DNA of 5,671 bases, taken from NCBI GenBank assembly GCA_946566415.1, contig CAMNWW010000161.1, forward strand, positions 1 through 5,671. The letters run 5' to 3'. The position numbers and the translations under genes were made by a program. Each line of letters starts with the position of its first letter. The stretch's first letter is position 1. Under the pieces are notes generated by a model. That model had not been told where the DNA came from, did no database searches, and worked only from the letters and a program-made list of their open reading frames with translations. This DNA comes from an uncultured Lachnospiraceae bacterium (lineage in GTDB: Bacteria; Bacillota; Clostridia; Lachnospirales; Lachnospiraceae). This document shows, piece after piece, positions 1 through 5,058 of the stretch.

Positions 1-10
1 TATGTTTTTA

Positions 11-40
11 AGTGTGTAAAAAGTGTGTAGTACTACACAC
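11..40. promoter_or_regulatory. Putative operator: 18-bp perfect palindrome plus extra half-site
   Basis: Bases 23-40 read GTGTGTAGTACTACACAC, identical to their own reverse complement. The left half-site AGTGTGTA (22-29) is repeated in direct orientation at 11-18, 11 bases earlier, about one helical turn. A perfect palindrome of this size with a phased third half-site is typical of dimeric winged-helix repressors such as GntR/YtrA or MarR proteins; which family binds it is inference, and no regulator gene lies in the window. It sits about 28 bases upstream of the -35 box of the flavoprotein gene. More half-sites could lie left of base 1. Confidence 0.6.
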
Positions 41-80
41 ATACATTTATTAAACCATTGCAAACTATTGATAAATGTAT
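41..80. repeat. 10-bp perfect inverted repeat overlapping the promoter
   Basis: ATACATTTAT (41-50) and ATAAATGTAT (71-80) are exact reverse complements separated by 20 bases. The right arm overlaps the last three bases of the proposed -35 box and runs into the promoter spacer. The arm centres are 30 bases apart, close to three helical turns, so a protein could bind both arms from one face and block RNA polymerase. Because the repeat lies upstream of the predicted transcription start, it is more likely a DNA site than an RNA hairpin. The function is inferred. Confidence 0.5.
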
Positions 81-97
81 AAATTTTGTGATATACT
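68..97 (+). promoter_or_regulatory. Sigma-A type promoter with extended -10
   Basis: TTGATA at 68-73 matches the -35 consensus at five of six positions. An 18-base spacer leads to TATACT at 92-97, preceded by the extended -10 dinucleotide TG at 89-90. Transcription would start near base 104, giving a 5' leader of about 105 bases before the flavoprotein ATG at 209. The possible operator repeats flank and overlap the -35 region. A second TATAAA at 78-83 has no -35 box at a workable distance. Confidence 0.6.
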
Positions 98-131
98 TAG
101 CTCAATTATTATGTGTATCAGGTGACGCCGT

Positions 132-170
132 ATGATATGGTGGGAACACCGTTTTAATATCGTGAAATAA
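132..170 (+). CDS. Possible 12-residue leader peptide (tandem Trp)
   Basis: AGGTGA at 120-125, an exact match to part of the extended Shine-Dalgarno sequence, lies 6 bases before ATG at 132. The frame encodes MIWWEHRFNIVK and stops with TAA at 168-170. Adjacent Trp codons occur at residues 3 and 4. The second half of the frame overlaps the hairpin at 149-175, so a ribosome translating or stalled here would change that hairpin's folding. This arrangement resembles leader-peptide control of a downstream gene. An ORF this short can arise by chance; its support is the good ribosome binding site and its position just downstream of the promoter. Confidence 0.3.
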   Translation: MIWWEHRFNIVK

Positions 171-175
171 AACGG
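149..175 (+). promoter_or_regulatory. Leader hairpin occluding a duplicated Shine-Dalgarno block
   Basis: CCGTTTTA (149-156) pairs perfectly with TAAAACGG (168-175) across an 11-base loop. The 3' arm covers the first G residues of a GGAGG at 174-178. The block AACGGAGGA occurs twice, at 171-179 and 194-202; only the second is correctly placed for the ATG at 209. The same 5' arm can also pair, over 5 bases, with AACGG of the second copy, which would mask the true ribosome binding site. No U-run follows the hairpin, so it is not a terminator. A translational control role is inference. Confidence 0.4.
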
Positions 176-208
176 AGGACGAATAATCAACTTAACGGAG
201 GAATTTAT

Positions 209-679
209 ATGAGAAGAAAAGACAGAGAAGTTACAGATTTTACGAAAATGATGGCAATCCTGAAATCCTGCGATTGCTGCCGCCTTGGTTTTATTGACGG
301 GGATGAAACATACATCGTTCCCTTGAATTTCGGCTATGAAGAACAGGATGGAAAGCTTTCTCTGTATTTCCACTCTGCCGGAGAAGGAAGAAAGGTCAGC
401 CTGATCCCGAAGCAGAAAACCGTTTCCTTTGAAATGGATACACACGGGAAACTCATGACGGCGGATATGGCCTGTGGATTTTCCTGGCTCTATCAATGTG
501 TGATGGGAAAGGGAAATCTGGAAATCCTTACCGATCATGACGCAAAAATCCAGGGACTCCAAAAAGTCATGGAGCACTACTCTGATAGCGGCAGCTGGGA
601 ATTTCATCCGGCAATGATCGAGAAGATCAATGTGTTAAAACTAACAGTCTCCGAATGGTCATGCAAAGAGCACTCATAA
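209..679 (+). CDS. NimA-like pyridoxamine 5'-phosphate oxidase family flavoprotein
   Basis: The 156-residue protein matches the small split-barrel FMN-binding family related to PNPOx and to 5-nitroimidazole resistance protein NimA. The N-terminus MRRKDREVTD, then CRLGF followed by YIVPLNFGYE (about residues 34-44), LYFHSAGEGRK (about 52-62) and VSFEMD (about 72-77) are in the order typical of this group, and the length is that of a complete family member. Such proteins are cytoplasmic homodimers that bind flavin; the physiological substrate of most members is unknown, so nitroimidazole reduction should not be assumed. The start is fixed by GGAGG at 197-201, 7 bases before ATG. The long leader with palindromic repeats suggests inducible expression, perhaps by a redox or xenobiotic signal. 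The antitoxin gene begins 48 bases downstream with its own strong ribosome binding site. Confidence 0.88.
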   Translation: MRRKDREVTDFTKMMAILKSCDCCRLGFIDGDETYIVPLNFGYEEQDGKLSLYFHSAGEGRKVSLIPKQKTVSFEMDTHGKLMTADMACGFSWLYQCVMGKGNLEILTDHDAKIQGLQKVMEHYSDSGSWEFHPAMIEKINVLKLTVSEWSCKEHS

Positions 680-727
680 TTCAGGGGAAATTCTGAAAAC
701 AAAAAAGATATAGAGGAGGTTTAGAGA

Positions 728-988
728 ATGTCAACTTTGGAAAAGGCAATCGGATTATTGCAGGAAATGCCGGAAAACAAACTTGAAGCGGTATATATGT
801 ATATATGTTTCGTTAGTTCGCAAACAGATAATGATGTATTTGTTACCGCCAAAAAGGAAACGGACATGGAAAAAAGGCGGAAGGGATTCCAGGGGCTTCT
901 GTCATTTGCCGGAACACTGCCGGAGGATTTTGATTATAAAAAAGAACTGGAGGATGCAAGGGATGAAAAATATGCTCGTTTTATTTGA
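728..988 (+). CDS. Antitoxin-like protein of a type II toxin-antitoxin pair (partner toxin broken)
   Basis: This 86-residue acidic protein starts at ATG 728 behind GAGGAGGT at 713-720, with a 7-base spacer. The N-terminal part (MSTLEKAIGLLQEMPENKLE) resembles small antitoxins, and the charged C-terminal part (EDFDYKKELEDARDEKY, about residues 66-82) fits a toxin-wrapping tail. The main argument is context: its last 17 bases overlap a +1-frame ORF that begins as a PIN-domain toxin, the classic VapBC layout. In such pairs the antitoxin inhibits the PIN ribonuclease and often represses its own operon. Here the toxin is truncated, so this is an apparently intact orphan antitoxin. The exact antitoxin family is not certain. 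Confidence 0.7.
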   Translation: MSTLEKAIGLLQEMPENKLEAVYMYICFVSSQTDNDVFVTAKKETDMEKRRKGFQGLLSFAGTLPEDFDYKKELEDARDEKYARFI

Positions 989-1235
989 CACAAACATCAT
1001 ACTTGATATACTGGAAAAACGCCTCCCCTTTCTTCTTCATCCGATGGCACATACCCCTCCTGTACATCGCCGTCATGAACCGATTCCGGCAGCTCCTCAG
1101 AAATCTCTTTCTCCGAAGAAATATAATGAATGGACAGATACGGCTCAAGGCTCTGGAATATCCCGAAAGCGGCTAGCAGGATGCCCAGCCAGAATAACGG
1201 CTGTTTCAGATAATTTCTTATCTCCCTTTTCATGA
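972..1235 (+). pseudogene. Truncated PIN-domain (VapC-like) toxin, 3' part lost and replaced
   Basis: ATG at 972 opens MLVLFDTNIILDILEKR, the hallmark first strand and helix of a PIN ribonuclease, including the first metal-binding Asp (D6 in the FDTN motif). After about residue 18-20 the similarity stops: from about base 1030 the frame reads through the antisense of an ABC permease gene and ends at 1233-1235 after 87 codons. PIN toxins are usually about 130-140 residues and need three or four acidic residues, so the later catalytic residues are missing and the product cannot be an active nuclease. Its start overlaps the antitoxin stop by 17 bases, as in intact modules. Any translated product would be a chimera with a nonsense tail. 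Confidence 0.8.
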
Positions 1236-1245
1236 CTGCCGTCAT
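1026..1245 (-). pseudogene. 5' fragment of an ABC-2 type transporter permease
   Basis: On the minus strand the frame opens at 1245 with MTAVMKREIRNYLKQP and continues into a hydrophobic stretch (about residues 16-32) that would form the first membrane helix, then an acidic extracytoplasmic-looking segment rich in Ser and Glu. This is the usual beginning of an ABC-2 exporter permease. AAGGGGTGA at 1252-1260 is a good ribosome binding site. Family resemblance is lost after about residue 72, near base 1030, exactly where the PIN toxin fragment begins on the other strand; the frame then reads antisense PIN sequence and stops at 997. More than 80 percent of a normal permease is absent, along with its ATPase partner. 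Family assignment rests on the N-terminus only. Confidence 0.65.
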
Positions 1246-1321
1246 ATGCTTTCACCCCTTTCTCTTTTTTATGCTTCAAAGCTTAAAGGATAAATCACAA
1301 CAAAATGACAATAAGCTTACC

Positions 1322-1360
1322 AATAAAAATAAAAAGACCGGACCGTTTATACGATCCGGT
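1322..1360 (-). terminator. Rho-independent terminator after the sensor kinase remnant
   Basis: In minus-strand RNA, ACCGGATCGT (1360-1351) pairs with ACGGTCCGGT (1346-1337) around a 4-base loop, ten pairs including one G-U. A T-rich tail, TCTTTTTATTTTTATTG, follows at 1337-1321. The TAA stop of the kinase remnant (1349-1347) lies in the loop. The permease fragment further along the minus strand therefore probably had its own promoter in the 1261-1320 gap, where I see no convincing -35/-10 pair. Confidence 0.8.
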
Positions 1361-1899
1361 TAAATACCGCCGTCACCAAGGCTTCCCCTGTCTTAGTGTT
1401 TTCCAAAATAAGCCTGCCTCCATGTTTTTCACAGTACCGCCTGCAGATGTACATCCCCATTCCCGCATGCTTGAGGCTGTCCTTTACATTTTGCTGATGA
1501 AACGGAGCCGTTATTTTCTCAGCTTCCTCCATGAAACCGGCTCCATCATTCTTTACTGATATTTTCAGTGTTGTTTCTGTCAGGTGAATTTTTATTTCTA
1601 CCTGATTTTCGGCATGCCGCAGAGCATTAGAAAGCAAGTTTTCCGTGACCTCAAGGATCACTTCCTTATCTCCGAAAAAGACATCTTCTGTCTTTTGTAT
1701 GTCCAATTTGATCTGTTTGTGTGCTCCCTCTCCCAGTATTTCCAGCTCCGAACGGATATCTGTCTCTAGCTGCCCCGGCACGATAGGAACAGGCGTAGCT
1801 GATCTGAAAATCCAGGTCGTCCTGGGCGATCCTTCTCGACGCCTGTTCCAGTTCTTCGCTCGGCGTCTTAAGTTTATCTCTGTAAAATAGAAAAACCGC
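1347..1899 (-). pseudogene. Sensor histidine kinase remnant with DHp domain deleted
   Basis: Two pieces of one kinase are visible in different minus-strand frames. From about 1899 to 1790 the frame reads AVFLFYRDKLKTPSEELEQA and on through LDFQISYAC, the end of a second membrane helix plus the start of a HAMP linker. From about 1790 to 1347 another frame carries the ATPase domain: N box ENLLSNALRHAEN, G1 box NDGAGF, G2 box GMGMYICRRYCEKHGG, then the normal C-terminus. The rest of HAMP and the whole DHp domain with its phosphorylated His, normally between them, are missing, and the join shifts frame. The N-terminal sensor and first helix are also absent. Such kinases commonly control ABC exporters for antimicrobial peptides, which fits the permease fragment next door. 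A GTG at 1910 opens the ATPase frame, but its first 40 or so residues are out-of-frame HAMP sequence. Confidence 0.8.
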
Positions 1900-1906
1900 C
1901 CCCGCT

Positions 1907-2020
1907 TCACTCCCTCTGTTCTTTGGGTAAAAAATCAGAGAGAATGCCGCTCAATTTATTCTCTCCAACTGATTCCAGCATTAATATGCCGTACTCTGCC
2001 CCGCTTAGGGGTAATTCGTA
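1907..2020 (-). other. Unrecognised short minus-strand reading frame, possible gene remnant
   Basis: A 37-codon open stretch reads PLSGAEYGILMLESVGENKL and on to LPKEQRE, ending in TGA at 1909-1907, at the edge of the kinase remnant (the GTG at 1910-1908 overlaps this stop). The composition is protein-like and an internal ATG lies at 1980-1978, but no clear ribosome binding site precedes it. I do not recognise the family. By position it could be the tail of the gene that preceded the kinase, often a response regulator, but the residues do not resemble the usual winged-helix C-terminus. A stop codon in frame at 2023-2021 limits it upstream. It may also be chance. Confidence 0.25.
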
Positions 2021-2052
2021 CTATGGAGTATTACTTTTTCTTTTCCTCTTGC

Positions 2053-2081
2053 ATTATAGCTATAATATGAATATACTACAA
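2053..2081 (-). promoter_or_regulatory. Possible minus-strand promoter with palindromic -10 region
   Basis: On the minus strand TTGTAG (2081-2076) is followed after 17 bases by a perfect TATAAT (2058-2053). The -10 lies within a 14-bp perfect palindrome ATTATAGCTATAAT (2053-2066), which also gives a TATAAT on the plus strand, but without a usable -35 box there. The minus-strand version would transcribe toward the short unrecognised frame and kinase remnant. The -35 match is weak, three of six. Confidence 0.35.
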
Positions 2082-2144
2082 GTAAAAAAATTTCCGGATA
2101 GTTTAAAATCAAAAGATTTTACGTTAGGGAAACACATACAACAT

Positions 2145-2195
2145 TCCAAAAGTAAAGAAGGAGCCGGAATCCCCCTATTAATGGGTATTCCCGGC
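2145..2195 (-). terminator. Terminator of the KDG operon, possibly bidirectional
   Basis: On the minus strand GCCGGGAAT (2195-2187) pairs with ATTCCGGC (2171-2164 region) with one bulged G, and ACCC with GGGG closes further in, leaving an ATTAATA loop. The minus-strand 3' flank is T-rich (TCCTTCTTTACTTTT, 2162-2148). It lies about 50 bases after the kdgK stop. The plus-strand flank (CCCTCTTTCTTTCTCC) is also pyrimidine-rich, so it may stop transcription from both sides. Confidence 0.75.
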
Positions 2196-2246
2196 CCTCT
2201 TTCTTTCTCCAAGTGTTGAAAATGGGTTTTAAAATAGCAACCAGGA

Positions 2247-3272
2247 TTATCTCTGCACGCGTCCTGAGCCGTCGCCTCCGGCCAGCTTTTTCACCTCGTC
2301 CATGGATACCATATTAAAATCACCCTCTACTGAATGTTTAAGGCACGATGCCGCCACCGCAAATTCAATCGTATCCTGTGCCCCGCAGCCGTTTAAGATG
2401 GCCGCGATCAGTCCGCCTCCAAAGCTGTCGCCGCCGCCTACACGGTCAACGATATGCATCTTATATTCCTTGCTGAAATAATATTCACTTCCATCATAAA
2501 GCATCGCAGACCAATTATTATCATTTGCAGACAAGGATTCCCGCAAAGTGATTGCAACCTTCTCAAAGCGAAAACGATCCGCCAACTTTTTTGCAACTTC
2601 CTTGTACCCTTCTTTATTTACCTCGCCTGCATAGACGTCCGTATCCGCCGCCTTGATCCCGAATACGTCGGACGCGTCCTCTTCATTTGCAATACACACG
2701 TCCACATAGTTACACAGCTCTCCCATCACCTTCCCGGCTTTCTCTTTGCTCCACAGCTTATTCCGGTAATTCAGGTCACACGAAATTTTAACTCCGGCTG
2801 CTTTAGCTGCTTTGCCGGCGTCCAGACATATTTCGGCCACGTTGTCATTTAATGCTGGAGTAATACCTGTGAAATGAAACCACGTTGCTCCTTCAAAAAT
2901 CGTTTTCCAGTCAAAGTCTTCTTTCTTTGCCGTGTAGATCGAAGAGCCGGCGCGGTCATAGATCACCTTCGACGGTCTCTGGGAAGCCCCCTTTTCCAGG
3001 AAATAGATCCCGACCCTGTCTCCCCCGCGGACAATATCCGACGTGTCGACGCCGTATTTCCGCAGAGAATTTACTGCCGCCTGCCCGATCTCATGTGTCG
3101 GAAGCTTTGTGACAAACGCTGCGTCAAATCCATAATTCGCCAGCGATACCGCTACATTTGCCTCGCCCCCGCCGTAAGTCGCGTCGAACCTATCCGCCTG
3201 CACAAAGCGATAATATCCCTCCGGCGCCAGCCTTAACATAATCTCGCCAAATGTTACCACTCTTTTTCCCAT
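2247..3272 (-). CDS. kdgK: 2-dehydro-3-deoxygluconokinase (KDG kinase), PfkB family
   Basis: The enzyme phosphorylates 2-keto-3-deoxygluconate with ATP to give KDPG, in the cytoplasm. The 341-residue length is normal for the family. Visible hallmarks are the N-terminal VVTFGEIMLRLAP strand, the sugar-binding GGGEANVA segment (34-41), the CDLNYR motif (165-170), and the C-terminal PfkB signature DRVGGGDSFGGGLI (276-289), in which D282 would be the catalytic base. The anion-hole motif reads GGGD rather than the commoner GAGD, a variant I believe is seen in KDG kinases. AGGAGG at 3281-3286 lies 8 bases before ATG. It is the last gene of the operon, 35 bases after eda, and a terminator follows. 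Downstream of UxuA and beside Eda, KDG is the most natural substrate. The extreme C-terminus (GGDGSGRVQR) looks like a flexible tail. Confidence 0.95.
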   Translation of the reverse strand: MGKRVVTFGEIMLRLAPEGYYRFVQADRFDATYGGGEANVAVSLANYGFDAAFVTKLPTHEIGQAAVNSLRKYGVDTSDIVRGGDRVGIYFLEKGASQRPSKVIYDRAGSSIYTAKKEDFDWKTIFEGATWFHFTGITPALNDNVAEICLDAGKAAKAAGVKISCDLNYRNKLWSKEKAGKVMGELCNYVDVCIANEEDASDVFGIKAADTDVYAGEVNKEGYKEVAKKLADRFRFEKVAITLRESLSANDNNWSAMLYDGSEYYFSKEYKMHIVDRVGGGDSFGGGLIAAILNGCGAQDTIEFAVAASCLKHSVEGDFNMVSMDEVKKLAGGDGSGRVQR

Positions 3273-3307
3273 GGTTCTTTCCTCCTGCCGCTATGTATTT
3301 TTTCTTT

Positions 3308-3943
3308 CTATCCCCTGATCTCGTCTGCCAATTTGACCGCTTCTTCCGTCATTGCACGGATTTCGTCGAATCTGCCGCTTTTTACAATGTCCGACTTCAC
3401 CATCCAGCTCCCGCCGCAGGCTATGATCTTATCACATGACAAATATTCCTTCAGGTTCTTGATCCCTATACCGCCAGTGGGCATAAACCTGATACCTGTG
3501 TATGGCGCGGCGAGCGCCTTGATTGTTTTAACGCCGCCAAACTGTTCCGCGGGGAAGAATTTCACAATCTTAAGCCCTCTCTTTACGGCCTTCGCCACCT
3601 CGGAGGGTGTGACGCATCCCGGGAATACCGGAATATCCTTTTCCAAACAGTAATCCACAATTTCCTCGTCGAACCCCGGGCTTACGATAAATTTCGCTCC
3701 CGCTTTTACGGCGCGGTCGACCTGCCCTGTCGTCAACACTGTCCCCGCGCCTACCAGCATATCCGGGAAAGCCTCTGTCATGATCTTTATGGATTCCTCG
3801 GCGGCGTCCGTGCGGAACGTCACCTCGGCGCAGGGAAGATTTCCCCCGCACAAGGCCTTTGCCAAAGGTTTCGCGTCCTTGCTGTCATTTAACACAACGA
3901 CCGGCACAACGCCCAGCTTCTCGATTGTCTCTATTATACTCAT
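3308..3943 (-). CDS. eda: 2-dehydro-3-deoxyphosphogluconate aldolase (KDPG aldolase)
   Basis: This class I aldolase cleaves KDPG to pyruvate and glyceraldehyde 3-phosphate. The 211-residue protein is a single TIM barrel of normal family length. Catalytic features are visible: E40 in the CAEVTFRT segment, R44, GAGTV (65-69), SPGFD (88-92), the Schiff-base lysine K128 in IVKFFPAE, PTGGI (155-159) and the phosphate-binding GGSW (177-180). I chose ATG at 3943 because AGGAGG (3954-3949) lies 5 bases upstream and the protein then begins MSIIETIEKLGVVPV as relatives do. An in-frame ATG 51 bases earlier would overlap uxuA and add a charged, non-homologous extension. The gene begins 22 bases after the uxuA stop and is followed by kdgK. 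Some family members also split 4-hydroxy-2-oxoglutarate. Confidence 0.95.
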   Translation of the reverse strand: MSIIETIEKLGVVPVVVLNDSKDAKPLAKALCGGNLPCAEVTFRTDAAEESIKIMTEAFPDMLVGAGTVLTTGQVDRAVKAGAKFIVSPGFDEEIVDYCLEKDIPVFPGCVTPSEVAKAVKRGLKIVKFFPAEQFGGVKTIKALAAPYTGIRFMPTGGIGIKNLKEYLSCDKIIACGGSWMVKSDIVKSGRFDEIRAMTEEAVKLADEIRG

Positions 3944-3965
3944 CTTTTCCTCCTGCAGATTTATC

Positions 3966-5042
3966 TCATTCTTTTTGTTCCTGAGACTTTTCAATCGCTT
4001 CCCACAAGCCGTTCAGATACGCCGCCCCGAGCGCTCTGTCATATAGTCCATACCCTGGCATCGCCGTCTCACCCCAGATCATACGCCCATGGTCCGGACG
4101 AATCGGTCCGTCGAATCCAATCTCATACAGGGCTTTCATAATCTCATACATGTCAAACGTTCCGTCAGAGGAAAGATGCGCCGACTCCTCAAAATCCGTA
4201 GGAGAATGAAATTTCAGATTGCGGACATGGGCAAAATGGATCCTTCCCTTCAAAGACTGGATCATATCCGGCAGGTCGTTCTTAAGGTTCGTCCCATAAG
4301 AGCCGGAACAAAATGTCACTCCGTTATGCGGATCGTCCACCATCTTCATCATGCGGAGAATATTCTCCTTATTTATAATAATGCGCGGCAGCCCGAAAAC
4401 GCTCCATGCCGGGTCGTCCGGGTGGATCGCCATATTGATATCATACTCGCCGCACACCGGCATGATTCTCTCCAGAAAATACTTTAGGTTCGCGAACAAT
4501 TTTTCCTCGTCAATATCCTGGTACATCTCGAACAATTCTTTAATGTGCGCCATACGTTCCGGTTCCCAGCCCGGAAGCACGCTTCCGTTCGCGTCTGTCG
4601 CGATCGAATCGAACATCGCTTCCGGATTCAGCGCGTCGATCGCTTCCTGGGTGTAAGCGAGCACGGTCGACCCGTCCGGCCGCATCCTTGCCAGCTCGGT
4701 CCTTGTCCAGTCAAACACCGGCATGAAATTGTAGCACACCATGTGAATCCCCTCTTCGCCCAAGTTCCGCAGGGTTTCAATATAATTGTCAATGTATTGC
4801 TCCCTCTCCGGCGCGCCGGTTTTTATCGCATCATGGATGTTGACGCTTTCGATTCCTGCGATATGAAGACCTTCCGCCTCTACCTCGCCTTTCATCGCCC
4901 GAATCCTCTCCCGGCTCCACACCTCGCCCGGCTGCGTATCATACAGGGTGGTGATCACTCCCGTCACCCCCGGAATCTGCCGGATCTGCTTTAACGTTAC
5001 GGTATCGAATTTTGATCCGTACCATCTGAATGTCATTTCCAT
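3966..5042 (-). CDS. uxuA: D-mannonate dehydratase
   Basis: UxuA dehydrates D-mannonate to 2-keto-3-deoxygluconate, using a divalent metal in a TIM barrel; it is the committed step of glucuronate breakdown after isomerisation and reduction. The 358 residues are full length. Family hallmarks are MTFRWYG (3-9), CYNFMPVFDWTRT (103-115), AIHPDDPA (205-212), FCSGSYG (244-250), HVRN (272-275) and the C-terminal RPDHGRMIWGE (315-325); the His, Cys and Asp residues in these motifs form the metal site. The ATG at 5042 follows the TAG stop of the upstream gene with no base between, and the ribosome binding site GGGAGG lies inside that gene, which implies translational coupling. Eda and KdgK, the next two steps' enzymes, follow. 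Uronate isomerase and mannonate oxidoreductase are not in view. Confidence 0.97.
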   Translation of the reverse strand: MEMTFRWYGSKFDTVTLKQIRQIPGVTGVITTLYDTQPGEVWSRERIRAMKGEVEAEGLHIAGIESVNIHDAIKTGAPEREQYIDNYIETLRNLGEEGIHMVCYNFMPVFDWTRTELARMRPDGSTVLAYTQEAIDALNPEAMFDSIATDANGSVLPGWEPERMAHIKELFEMYQDIDEEKLFANLKYFLERIMPVCGEYDINMAIHPDDPAWSVFGLPRIIINKENILRMMKMVDDPHNGVTFCSGSYGTNLKNDLPDMIQSLKGRIHFAHVRNLKFHSPTDFEESAHLSSDGTFDMYEIMKALYEIGFDGPIRPDHGRMIWGETAMPGYGLYDRALGAAYLNGLWEAIEKSQEQKE

Positions 5043-5058
5043 CTATAAGCGGCCTCCC
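5040..5058 (-). promoter_or_regulatory. Ribosome binding site and TAG-ATG junction coupling UPF0261 gene to uxuA
   Basis: GGGAGG (5058-5053) is encoded within the Lys-Gly-Gly-Arg end of the upstream protein, 10 bases before the uxuA ATG. The upstream stop codon TAG (5045-5043) abuts ATG (5042-5040) directly. A ribosome finishing the first protein is placed on the next start, so both should be made in linked amounts. Confidence 0.7.

Larger units (their letters stand above)
2021..2246. other. AT-rich intergenic region between kinase remnant and KDG operon
   Basis: No credible gene is visible here. Apart from the possible promoter at 2053-2081 and the terminator at 2145-2195, it holds a small 6-bp inverted repeat AAAATC/GATTTT at 2105-2110 and 2115-2120 with a 4-base loop. 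A plus-strand reading frame of 98 codons crosses the region (1923-2219) but has no family resemblance and covers the terminator hairpin. Confidence 0.6.

Noticed and set aside
65..607. 180-codon minus-strand reading frame
   Set aside because: It is antisense to the well-supported flavoprotein gene, has no family resemblance, and crosses that gene's promoter, leader and ribosome site.
680..697. TTCAG/CTGAA hairpin between the flavoprotein and antitoxin genes
   Set aside because: Only 5 pairs with an 8-base loop and followed by A residues, not T, so it is not a terminator on the plus strand.
783..971. Earlier start for the PIN toxin frame
   Set aside because: The translation before 972 is the antitoxin gene read in a wrong frame; the PIN fold begins at MLVLFDTN.
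1279..1318. 7-bp inverted repeat AAGCTTA/TAAGCTT
   Set aside because: The 26-base spacer and short AT-rich arms containing a HindIII-type palindrome make it likely to be chance; no U-run or promoter depends on it.
1923..2219. 98-codon plus-strand reading frame
   Set aside because: No ribosome binding site, low-complexity content, no recognisable family, and it reads through the KDG operon terminator hairpin.
3944..3994. Upstream start giving KDPG aldolase a 17-residue N-terminal extension
   Set aside because: It would overlap the end of uxuA, has a charged non-homologous sequence, and the ATG at 3943 has a strong AGGAGG site and the usual family N-terminus.
4089..4994. Several plus-strand reading frames over uxuA
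   Set aside because: All are antisense shadows of uxuA, Arg/His-rich and without ribosome binding sites or family resemblance.
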